Shown here: positions 57,916 to 64,000 of the stretch, piece by piece
Position numbering within the stretch: position 1 is the stretch's first letter
How the letters are laid out: the number at the start of each line of letters is the position of its first letter
NCBI RefSeq assembly: GCF_002086795.1
Contig: NZ_MVIM01000004.1
Location: forward strand, 1 to 64,000
Direction of reading: 5' to 3'
Source of the DNA: Mycolicibacterium tusciae
GTDB taxonomy: Bacteria > Actinomycetota > Actinomycetes > Mycobacteriales > Mycobacteriaceae
DNA length: 64,000 bases
Translations under genes and position numbers: made by a program
Notes under the pieces: model-generated
Seen by the model: the letters and a program-made list of their open reading frames with translations, nothing else
The model's database searches: none
What the model was told of the DNA's origin: nothing

Positions 57916-59000
57916 GAACCGCAGATGTACGGGTGAGGCGCGCGATCGCGGCCGTGGGTGCGGGCCGTCCCGTCGTGGTGACAGACGATGCCGCGCAGGG
58001 CTTCCTGGTCTTCGCCGCCGAGAGCGCGACCTCCACACTGCTCGCCTTCACCGTCAGGCACACCTCCGGCTACGTCCGAGTTGCATTGCCGGGCACCGAG
58101 TGCGATCGGCTCGACCTGCCGCCGGTATGCAACGGCGACCGCCTCGGCGCCACGCAACGTGTCGCGGTCGATTGGTTCGGGGTTGGCACCGGCATCTCGG
58201 CGACCGACCGCGCCGCGACCATCGTGGCCCTCGCCGCGCAGGCGTCGTCGCCCTCGGATTTCCGGCGTCCCGGCCACGTCGTGCCCGTCCTGGCCGATGC
58301 GGACGGCGTGTTGGCACAACCGGGAGTGGCGGAGGCGGCCGTGGACCTCGCCCGGCTTGCGGGCCGGCGACCCGCCGGTGTCCTCTGCGAGATCGTCTCG
58401 GGCGAGCGCATCGGGGCGATCGCCGACGAGGCCGAGTCGATCGAGTTCGCCGAGCGGCACGGGCTCGGCGTGATCTCGATCCCCGATCTCGCACAGTTCC
58501 GGCGGCGCACCGAACCGCAGGTCGTCCGGTCGGCCGAAACCCTGCTGCCCCTGGTTGCAGGGACGTCGCGCGCCATCGGTTTTCGTGACACCCACGGCGG
58601 CGGCGAACATCTCGTGGCGATCATCGGCACCGCAGATTCGGATCGCCCGATGCCGCTGCACGTGCACGTCGAATGTCTGACCGGAGACGTGTTCGGGTCG
58701 TTGGGTTGTCGCTGCGGCGAGGATCTCCATCGCGCGGTGACGACGATGACTGCTCGGGGCAGCGGCATGATCGTGTACCTGCGCGCACCGGGCCCGGTGG
58801 GCGCGTGCGGCCTGTCGACCCGCGGCGCGTTGGGTTCGGAGCGGGTTTCGCAGATCGTGGCATGGATACTGCGCGATCTGGGCGTGCATTCGGTCCGGCT
58901 GTCCGATGATGCTCCGGGGTTCGGCCTGGTGATGTTCGGGGCGATCCGCGAACACGGTTTGGTCGCCGGGCAGCGCAGGGTTCTTGCGGTCGCGGGGTGA
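57912..59000 (+). CDS. ribA1: Degenerate RibBA homologue (RibA1-like)
   Basis: About 362 residues from ATG 57912 (overlapping the melI stop). The N-terminal half is a DHBP-synthase domain, but the acidic metal/catalytic motif DDEDRENEGDL is reduced to DDAAQGFL and the HTEA histidine is lost (GVAEAAVDLARL). The C-terminal half is GTP-cyclohydrolase II-like and keeps the zinc ligands in CLTGDVFGSLGCRCGEDL. It lacks the RGIGL and D-R-Y-GAQ catalytic stretches and has SDDAPG where TNNP is usual. It is therefore unlikely to make riboflavin precursors by the normal chemistry. It sits in a flavoenzyme operon as does Rv1940 (ribA1/melJ). Possible roles: flavin or GTP binding, or an altered ring-opening reaction. 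Confidence 0.85.
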   Translation: MRTADVRVRRAIAAVGAGRPVVVTDDAAQGFLVFAAESATSTLLAFTVRHTSGYVRVALPGTECDRLDLPPVCNGDRLGATQRVAVDWFGVGTGISATDRAATIVALAAQASSPSDFRRPGHVVPVLADADGVLAQPGVAEAAVDLARLAGRRPAGVLCEIVSGERIGAIADEAESIEFAERHGLGVISIPDLAQFRRRTEPQVVRSAETLLPLVAGTSRAIGFRDTHGGGEHLVAIIGTADSDRPMPLHVHVECLTGDVFGSLGCRCGEDLHRAVTTMTARGSGMIVYLRAPGPVGACGLSTRGALGSERVSQIVAWILRDLGVHSVRLSDDAPGFGLVMFGAIREHGLVAGQRRVLAVAG

Positions 59001-59037
59001 GAATCGTTATGGCTCAAACACACTCACGAGGAGTCAC

Positions 59038-59808
59038 ATGACGCATCCGGACCTTGCGGGCAAGGCCGCCATTGTCACCGGCGCGGGCGCCGGCATCGGT
59101 CTCGCGATCGCAGCGCGCCTCGCCGACGAGGGCTGTCACGTGCTGTGCGCGGATATCGACGGCGCTGCCGCCGACGCGGCGGCGATGAAAATCGGCTGCG
59201 GCGCGGTCGGTTTCCGGGCCGATGTCAGCGACGAGGAACAGGTGATCGGGATGGTCGAGGCCTGTACCACCGAGTTCGGCGGAGTCGACAAACTCGTCGC
59301 GAACGCCGGAGTCGTCCATTTCGCGCCGCTGACCGAAACGACCGTCGAGGACTTCGACCGGGTCATCAGGATCAACCTGCGCGGCGCGTGGTTGTGCACC
59401 AAACATGCCGCACCGAAGATGATCGAGCGCGGTGGCGGAGCGATCGTCAACATGTCGTCGCTGGCTGGTCAGGTCGCGGCGGCCGGGTCGGCGGCGTACG
59501 GCATGTCCAAGGCGGGGATCATCCATCTCAGCCGCGTGACCGCCGCCGAATTACGTTCGGCCAACGTGCGTTCCAATGCAGTGTTGCCCGCGTTCGTCGA
59601 CACACCGATGCAGCAGACCGCGATGGCGACGTTCGACGAGGTGCTGGGCGTTGGGGGCGCGGACAACATGATCGCCCGACTGCAGGGCCGCATGGCCGGC
59701 CCCGAGGAGATCGCCGGAGTCGTCGCCTTCCTGCTGTCCGACGACGCGTCGATGGTGAACGGGACAGCTCAGATCGCGGACGGCGGAACCATTTCCGCGC
59801 TCTGGTGA
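59038..59808 (+). CDS. melK: Short-chain dehydrogenase/reductase (MelK-like)
   Basis: 256 residues, classical [15 protein letters not shown] (cofactor glycines), NAGV, catalytic Ser in [14 protein letters not shown] for Tyr-x3-Lys, and a C-terminal [12 protein letters not shown] 59038 is chosen because GAGGAG precedes it. It is the last gene of the mel2-like operon; length equals Rv1941 as I recall. Its 3' end overlaps that of the convergent mce3R by 40 bp. Probable role: oxidising the diol or alcohol made by the preceding enzymes. Confidence 0.9.
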   Translation: MTHPDLAGKAAIVTGAGAGIGLAIAARLADEGCHVLCADIDGAAADAAAMKIGCGAVGFRADVSDEEQVIGMVEACTTEFGGVDKLVANAGVVHFAPLTETTVEDFDRVIRINLRGAWLCTKHAAPKMIERGGGAIVNMSSLAGQVAAAGSAAYGMSKAGIIHLSRVTAAELRSANVRSNAVLPAFVDTPMQQTAMATFDEVLGVGGADNMIARLQGRMAGPEEIAGVVAFLLSDDASMVNGTAQIADGGTISALW

Positions 59809-60998
59809 CCGCGGCTGGTCAGGATCGACAACACGATCGCGGTGATTTCCTCCGCCACGCCCGAATACCGGGTCAGGTGCCACGTGCGCACGGTGTCGTC
59901 GATGAAGCTGATGGCCGCGGCGACGAGGAGTCGAGCCTGCGCAGCCGTGGTTTCGGGCACCAGTCTGCAGATGAGGTCGATCCATACCGCTTCGCGGTCG
60001 GCCTGGTTGCGCGTGTATGTCTCGCTGACTTCGTCCGAAGCGTGGGAAAGTTCGGTGATCGACACCGCCACCAGGTCGGGATCGTCGAGGCTGATGCGGA
60101 CCCGTCCGGCGACCAGCGTGCGCAGGCAGTCCGCCGTGTCTTTGTCGCTGCGCAATGCGCGAATGGTTTCCAGGCTCCACCAGTCGTCCAGACGCCGGAT
60201 GAGGGCGTCGAGGATGGCCTGCTTGGACGAGAACGTGCGATACAAGCCCGGACCCGCAATGCCGGCGCCCTTGCCGATCTCACTCGTGCTGACGGCCGGA
60301 TAGCCCTGAGCGCGGAAGAGACGCGCACCGGTTTCCAGCAGGGTTTCGTGCCGGGAGAACAATGCGCGCCCGTCATCGGGCGTCGGGTCGAGAGGTTTCA
60401 GCGCGCTGACGACAGGAGTCCGCGCAGCCGCCATGCAGGCCCGGTTCAGCAGTTCGGACAGCTCATCGCCCGGCAGGCTCAGGTTGTGTCTACCCAGGCT
60501 GGTGATGGTGCTGGACACCGCCCAGGCGCGCAGTTCGAGATGCTGCGGGCTGAGCTCGGTCACCTCGAGCCGCACACTGTCGCGAATGCCTGCCACGATG
60601 GCGTTGATGCGATGGCGCACCTCGGACCGCTCGACATCGTCGAGGTAGCGGGCCTCGCGCTGCCACAGCACCGTCAAGGACCGCGATGCGACGGCGGCCG
60701 CCGTCAGGTCGGGCAGTTCGACGCTCAACGGCCGCGGTGCCGACGCTGTCTCGCCGTCGGAGAGCTGCCGGGCGCTCTGGTACTGCTCCTGGCCGGTGCG
60801 GATAGCGGCAGCGAGCAGGGCCTGCTTGTTGTCGTAGTGCCGATAGACCGCGCGGGCGGTGACACCCGCCGCCTCGGCGATGTCCTCCAGCTTGACCGAG
60901 TGAAAGCCACGTTCGATGAACAGCCGAACGGCCTGCTCCAGGATCTGCTGCTTCCGATCCTTGGGCCTGCGCTTGACGGTTGAAACCGCGGTCTCCAC
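59769..60998 (-). CDS. mce3R: Two-domain TetR-family repressor, Mce3R-like
   Basis: Two complete TetR units in one chain. The first HTH is [47 protein letters not shown]; the second, about 190 residues later, is [46 protein letters not shown]. This rare double layout is that of M. tuberculosis Mce3R (Rv1963c, about 406 residues). GTG 60998 gives 409 residues with GAAGGGGGG nine bases upstream; ATG 61106 would add 36 residues and is the alternative. It lies 124 bp (or 16 bp) downstream of the LEH-like gene and is probably co-transcribed with it. Expected to repress mce3, the fadE17/18 operon and mel2 through the two 96-bp modules. Confidence 0.9.
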   Translation of the reverse strand: METAVSTVKRRPKDRKQQILEQAVRLFIERGFHSVKLEDIAEAAGVTARAVYRHYDNKQALLAAAIRTGQEQYQSARQLSDGETASAPRPLSVELPDLTAAAVASRSLTVLWQREARYLDDVERSEVRHRINAIVAGIRDSVRLEVTELSPQHLELRAWAVSSTITSLGRHNLSLPGDELSELLNRACMAAARTPVVSALKPLDPTPDDGRALFSRHETLLETGARLFRAQGYPAVSTSEIGKGAGIAGPGLYRTFSSKQAILDALIRRLDDWWSLETIRALRSDKDTADCLRTLVAGRVRISLDDPDLVAVSITELSHASDEVSETYTRNQADREAVWIDLICRLVPETTAAQARLLVAAAISFIDDTVRTWHLTRYSGVAEEITAIVLSILTSRGHQSAEMVPPSAI

Positions 60999-61122
60999 CG
61001 CCCGCCGCCCCCCTTCTTGCTTTCTCGAACCACCAAATCCTGCCAGACGCCCCTGCTTTGCGGCGGAGGTGACCTGCGGCAGAGGGGTGGACGAGTCGCT
61101 GACCATGTCGGTTGCCGCGGAC

Positions 61123-61515
61123 CTACAGCTTGAATCCGCTCTGGCGCTCGAAGTCGGCAAGGTCGAAATAGTCGGTGAAGCGGGTGATTTCGCCGTTCTT
61201 GACGACGAAAACACCGGTGACGGGTAACTCGACCTTGCGGCCGTCGTTCATGGTGAAGTAGTCGATCCGTTCGGCAAGCACCAGGCCGGGTTCGGCCGCC
61301 AGCGTCACGACGTCGAGCTTGGCGTACGAGAACGCGTCGAGGAAGGCGCGGAAGATCGCCCGGATACCGTCGATGCCCTCGATCGGCTTCACCGGCGTGT
61401 TGTGGTAAACGGCGTCGGCGGCGAAAGCACCACAGATCGTTTCAAGATCACGGCCCTCCCAGGAGCCCAGGAAGTCGCGGACAAGCTTCTCGCTGGCCTC
61501 TTTGGTATCGGTCAT
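61123..61515 (-). CDS. Limonene-1,2-epoxide hydrolase-like (SnoaL/NTF2-fold) protein
   Basis: 130 residues, small alpha+beta cone fold. It has the full active-site pattern of limonene-epoxide hydrolases: Tyr37-x-Asn39 (VYHNTP), Arg83-x-Asp85 (ERIDYF) and the DYFD aspartate near residue 115-118. This favours real epoxide hydrolase activity over a generic SnoaL assignment. Located upstream of mce3R on the same strand and divergent from yrbE3A, behind module B. It gives the cluster a second epoxide hydrolase of a different fold from EphB; the M. tuberculosis relative in this family is EphG. Confidence 0.85.
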   Translation of the reverse strand: MTDTKEASEKLVRDFLGSWEGRDLETICGAFAADAVYHNTPVKPIEGIDGIRAIFRAFLDAFSYAKLDVVTLAAEPGLVLAERIDYFTMNDGRKVELPVTGVFVVKNGEITRFTDYFDLADFERQSGFKL

Positions 61516-61584
61516 CAGTTGCCTCCTCGGGTATCACTGCGCGAGGTCGCCCCCACGCCCACCATCTCCAGTGTGACATACAGA

Positions 61585-61680
61585 ACAGTACTATCAAGAT
61601 ACATCTATGAGTACAAGTCGCAGTTGTAATCGTTTTTTGTCTACATAACGATCTCTAATCGGCGTATTGACTATGGACAT
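61585..61680. promoter_or_regulatory. Proposed Mce3R regulatory module B (mce3R arm/yrbE3A divergent promoter)
   Basis: Gap-free partner of module A at 52458-52553, in inverted orientation. Conserved ends lie at 61585-61605 and 61662-61680; the middle is AT-rich and less conserved. It lies 70 bp upstream of the LEH-like start and about 380 bp upstream of yrbE3A. Confidence 0.75.
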
Positions 61681-62060
61681 AAACGACGTCGGCCGCGTAC
61701 CCTCTCCGTTGTCACCGCCCAACTTCGACCTGTCGGGATGGCCAACATGAGCAGCTCCACTCGTCGCCGCGGCGCCGAACCCATGCGGGTCGCGCGGGTG
61801 CTGCCAGTCGTTGCCGCAGTGGCCGCGCGGGCACCACAGCAAACTTCGCTGACCGTCGTCTACAGCCGCTCATGCCTCGTAAGGGAGAGACTTATACCTC
61901 TTTTTGGAAGCAGCAATCGGGCCGCAGGGGTCGATAGCGTTCCGTCTATGCCCTCCATCGATGGCGATTTCCCGCAAACGCACAGGGCACCGGCGGTCGG
62001 AGCCTCGGCCGGTTGTTTGCCGGAGCGCCGCCTCCCGGCAGCCGCTCGGTTGGGCCCAGC
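61681..62060. other. Leader/intergenic region before yrbE3A
   Basis: About 380 bp with no gene I can support. An open plus-strand frame from 61738 lacks an SD and has no family resemblance. An AT-rich patch, CTTATACCTCTTTTTGG near 61890-61906, could hold a promoter or leader element. The untranslated leader of the mce operon may therefore be long. Confidence 0.4.
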
Positions 62061-62834
62061 ATGGTGATCTCCGCGCAAGCGGCGACCAGGCCCGTGCGTG
62101 CGGTCGGCGGGTTCTTGGCCATGTCGCTGGACACCTTGGTGTTGATGTTCAAGCCGCCGTTCGCGTGGCGCGAGTATTTGGCTCAGTGCTGGTTCGTGGC
62201 AAGGGTTTCGACGCTGCCCGCGATACTGATGACGATTCCGTGGGCAGTGATTTCAGGGTTTCTTTTCAACGTCTTGCTGGCCGATATCGGTGCGGCGGAT
62301 TTTTCCGGTACCGGCGCTGCGATCTTCACGGTGTCTCAGAGCGGTCCGATCGTGACGGTGTTGGTGGTGGCGGGTGCGGGTGCCACGGCGATGTGCGCCG
62401 ATCTGGGCGCGCGAACGATTCGCGAGGAACTCGATGCGCTGCGGGTGATGGGTATCAACCCGATTCAGGCGCTGGTCGTCCCTCGCGTGCTGGCGGCCAC
62501 GACCGTGTCGCTGGCGCTGAGCTCGGTGGTGATCATGACGGGCCTGGTCGGGGCATTCGTTTGCTCGGTGTACCTCATGGACGTTTCGGCGGGCGCCTGG
62601 GTGGCGGGGTTGACCACGCTGACCCATATGGCCGACGTCGTCATCTCGATGGTCAAGGCGACCCTGTTCGGGTTGATGGCGGGCTTGATCGCTTGCTACC
62701 AAGGTATTTCGGTGGATGGTGGTTCCGCCGGTGTCGGCAGGGCGGTGAACGAAACGGTGGTGTTCGCCTTCCTTGTGTTGTTCTTGATCAACATCATCGT
62801 CACCGCTGTCGGCGTCCCCTTCATGGTGTCTTGA
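62061..62834 (+). CDS. yrbE3A: YrbE3A, Mce-associated MlaE-type permease
   Basis: 257 residues from ATG 62061. Integral membrane permease of an Mce lipid importer. Family landmarks: PPFAWREYLAQCWFVARVS, FSGTGAAIFTVSQSGPIVTVLVVAGAGATAMCADLGARTIREELDALRVMGINPIQALVVPRVLA (the MlaE core with the EELDAL coupling helix) and IACYQGISVDGGSAGVGRAVNETVV. A TTG start at 62013 would add 16 residues; neither has a strong SD. First gene of the mce3-like operon; the mce3R neighbour supports the '3' designation. Confidence 0.88.
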   Translation: MVISAQAATRPVRAVGGFLAMSLDTLVLMFKPPFAWREYLAQCWFVARVSTLPAILMTIPWAVISGFLFNVLLADIGAADFSGTGAAIFTVSQSGPIVTVLVVAGAGATAMCADLGARTIREELDALRVMGINPIQALVVPRVLAATTVSLALSSVVIMTGLVGAFVCSVYLMDVSAGAWVAGLTTLTHMADVVISMVKATLFGLMAGLIACYQGISVDGGSAGVGRAVNETVVFAFLVLFLINIIVTAVGVPFMVS

Positions 62835-62843
62835 GGTGCAGCC

Positions 62844-63698
62844 GTGACGTCGAGTGTTCCGAGCGGACTTCATCCCCGCTTACTGCGGGCGAGGAATGCA
62901 GTGGTGGCCGGGTGGGACCAGATTGGTTCGCAGACAAGGTTTTACGCCACCACGTTGGCTGGCATTCCGGATGCCGTCGTCAACTACCGCGGCGAGCTGT
63001 TGCGAGTGATCGCACAGATGGGATTGGGTAGCGGGGCGCTCGCGGTGATCGGCGGGACGGTGGTCATCGTGGCGTTCTTGACGATGACGACGGGTGCGAT
63101 CGTCGCGGTGCAGGGATACAACCAATTGGCGTCGGTGGGTGTGGAGGCGCTCACGGGCTTCGCATCGGCGTTTTTCAATACCCGCGAGATTCAGCCGGGC
63201 ACGGTGATGGTGGCGTTGGCCGCCACCGTCGGCGCCGGCAGTACCGCTCAGCTCGGGGCGATGCGAATCAACGAGGAGATCGACGCGCTCGAGGCCATCG
63301 GTATCCGCAGTGTGAGCTACTTGGCCTCCACCCGGGTGGTGGCCGGAGTGATTGTGGCGATCCCGTTGTTTTGCATCGGACTGATGACGGCTTTCTGGGC
63401 CGCTCGTCTCGGCACCACCGCTGTGTACGGCCAGGGGTCAGGTGTCTACGACCATTACTTCTATACCTATCTGAGTCCATCCGACGTCTTGTGGTCGTTG
63501 GCCGAGGTGGCCGCGGTCGCGTTGATGATCATGCTGCTGTGTACCTATTACGGCTACACCGCGCGCGGTGGGCCCGCAGGCGTAGGTGAGGCCGTGGGCC
63601 GGGCGGTGCGTGCCTCGATGGTCGTCGCATCGGTCCTGATCGTGATCATGACGCTGGCCATCTACGGCCAGTCCGGCGACTTCCATTTGGCCGGATAG
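62844..63698 (+). CDS. yrbE3B: YrbE3B, Mce-associated MlaE-type permease
   Basis: 284 residues. MlaE-family partner of YrbE3A: GSGALAVIGGTVVIVAFLTMTTGAIVAVQGY, VALAATVGAGSTAQLGAMRINEEIDALEAIGIRSVSYLASTRVVA and YYGYTARGGPAGVGEAVGRAVR. GTG start 9 bp after the yrbE3A stop, with GAGG upstream. The two permeases form the membrane core of the ATP-driven Mce transporter with an MceG-type ATPase encoded elsewhere. Confidence 0.92.
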   Translation: MTSSVPSGLHPRLLRARNAVVAGWDQIGSQTRFYATTLAGIPDAVVNYRGELLRVIAQMGLGSGALAVIGGTVVIVAFLTMTTGAIVAVQGYNQLASVGVEALTGFASAFFNTREIQPGTVMVALAATVGAGSTAQLGAMRINEEIDALEAIGIRSVSYLASTRVVAGVIVAIPLFCIGLMTAFWAARLGTTAVYGQGSGVYDHYFYTYLSPSDVLWSLAEVAAVALMIMLLCTYYGYTARGGPAGVGEAVGRAVRASMVVASVLIVIMTLAIYGQSGDFHLAG

Positions 63699-63702
63699 TG
63701 GC

Positions 63703-64000
63703 ATGAAGCGCAGGGCTGGTACATACCGCATCGCCACTGGGTGGTGGACGCTGATCTTGTTGACGGCAATCGTCCTGTTCCTTTCCGCGGCGGCGGCATC
63801 GTTCGGGGAAACGTTCAGATCGTATGTGCCCGTGACGCTTTCATCGGATCGAGCAGGTTTGGTGATGGAGACCAACGCAGATGTCATGATGCGTGGTGTC
63901 CAAGTCGGCAGGGTCAGCCAGATCGGCGGCGGGGGTGATCGAGCCAGCTTGAGGCTGGAGATCGACCCCCACCAGATCCGCTACATCCCGGCCAACGTGG
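63703..64000 (+). CDS. mce3A: Mce3A, MlaD/Mce-domain protein, 3'-truncated by the window
   Basis: Starts at ATG 63703, 4 bp after the yrbE3B stop. The visible 99 residues begin MKRRAGTYRIATGWWTLILL, an N-terminal membrane anchor, followed by the Mce/MlaD entry VPVTLSSDRAGLVMETNADV and MRGVQVGRVSQI, the family signature. It continues past the window end. Substrate-binding subunit of the lipid importer. Confidence 0.9.
   Translation, partial: MKRRAGTYRIATGWWTLILLTAIVLFLSAAAASFGETFRSYVPVTLSSDRAGLVMETNADVMMRGVQVGRVSQIGGGGDRASLRLEIDPHQIRYIPANV

Noticed and set aside
59145-60983. 612-residue plus-strand open frame across melK and mce3R
   Set aside because: Out-of-frame and antisense shadow of two well-supported genes.
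61738-62067. 109-residue open frame before yrbE3A
   Set aside because: No Shine-Dalgarno, no family resemblance, and it runs into the yrbE3A start; treated as leader DNA.

Overview
The window reads as a chromosomal segment of a free-living, probably rapidly growing Mycobacterium (Mycolicibacterium-type). The evidence is the high G+C content, an mce/yrbE operon, paired FadE acyl-CoA dehydrogenases, a two-domain TetR regulator of the Mce3R type, an actinobacterial inositol cluster and a FAAL-type fatty acyl-AMP ligase beside a large NRPS. No tRNA, rRNA, CRISPR array or insertion sequence was seen.

Layout. (1) 1-19.4 kb: the 3' part of a multimodular NRPS (four complete modules, one partial, N-methyltransferase, thioesterase), with a convergent FAAL whose 3' end overlaps it. 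Together they suggest a lipopeptide that is not a glycopeptidolipid. (2) 19.4-21.6 kb: a type III glutamine synthetase. (3) 21.7-30.35 kb: a sulfide/persulfide detoxification island. It has a CstR-like repressor, two TauE/SafE exporters, a rhodanese membrane protein, a CstB-like persulfide dioxygenase-rhodanese, SQR, thioredoxin, an unlisted 59-residue Cys-rich protein, a 1-Cys peroxiredoxin, a DUF302 protein and a second MBL-rhodanese. Six copies of a 16-bp palindrome (RTACCC-N4-GGGTAN) mark its promoters. (4) 30.36-45.7 kb: myo-inositol catabolism (iolC, an aldolase, iolB, iolD, iolE, iolG, a sugar isomerase, iolA, an aminotransferase), a GntR/UTRA regulator, another isomerase and an ABC sugar importer. 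An identical 21-bp operator element in opposite orientation sits in both divergent promoters. (5) 45.8-64 kb: a contiguous version of what is the Mce3R regulon in M. tuberculosis. It contains fadE18-fadE17-echA13 preceded by a fused double acyl-CoA ligase, the mel2-like operon (melF, melG, ephB, melI, ribA1-like, melK), mce3R, a limonene-epoxide-hydrolase-like gene, and yrbE3A-yrbE3B-mce3A, which runs off the window.

How the genes work together. In region 3, SQR makes persulfide from sulfide, the CstB-like enzyme oxidises it to sulfite or thiosulfate, TauE proteins export product, Trx/Prx handle oxidised thiols, and the CstR-like protein senses persulfide. In region 4 the ABC importer and the Iol enzymes take inositol toward DHAP and acetyl-CoA or malonate semialdehyde. 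In region 5 the Mce3 importer probably brings in a lipid or terpenoid/steroid-like substrate that is CoA-activated, dehydrogenated, hydrated and oxygenated by the FadD, FadE, EchA and Mel enzymes. Two gap-free 96-bp intergenic modules that share conserved ends are proposed as the Mce3R operators that tie import to catabolism.

The most notable points are the paired 96-bp Mce3R modules, the six-site persulfide regulon with a small Cys-rich protein, the fused tandem acyl-CoA ligase, and the degenerate RibBA homologue inside a flavoenzyme operon.
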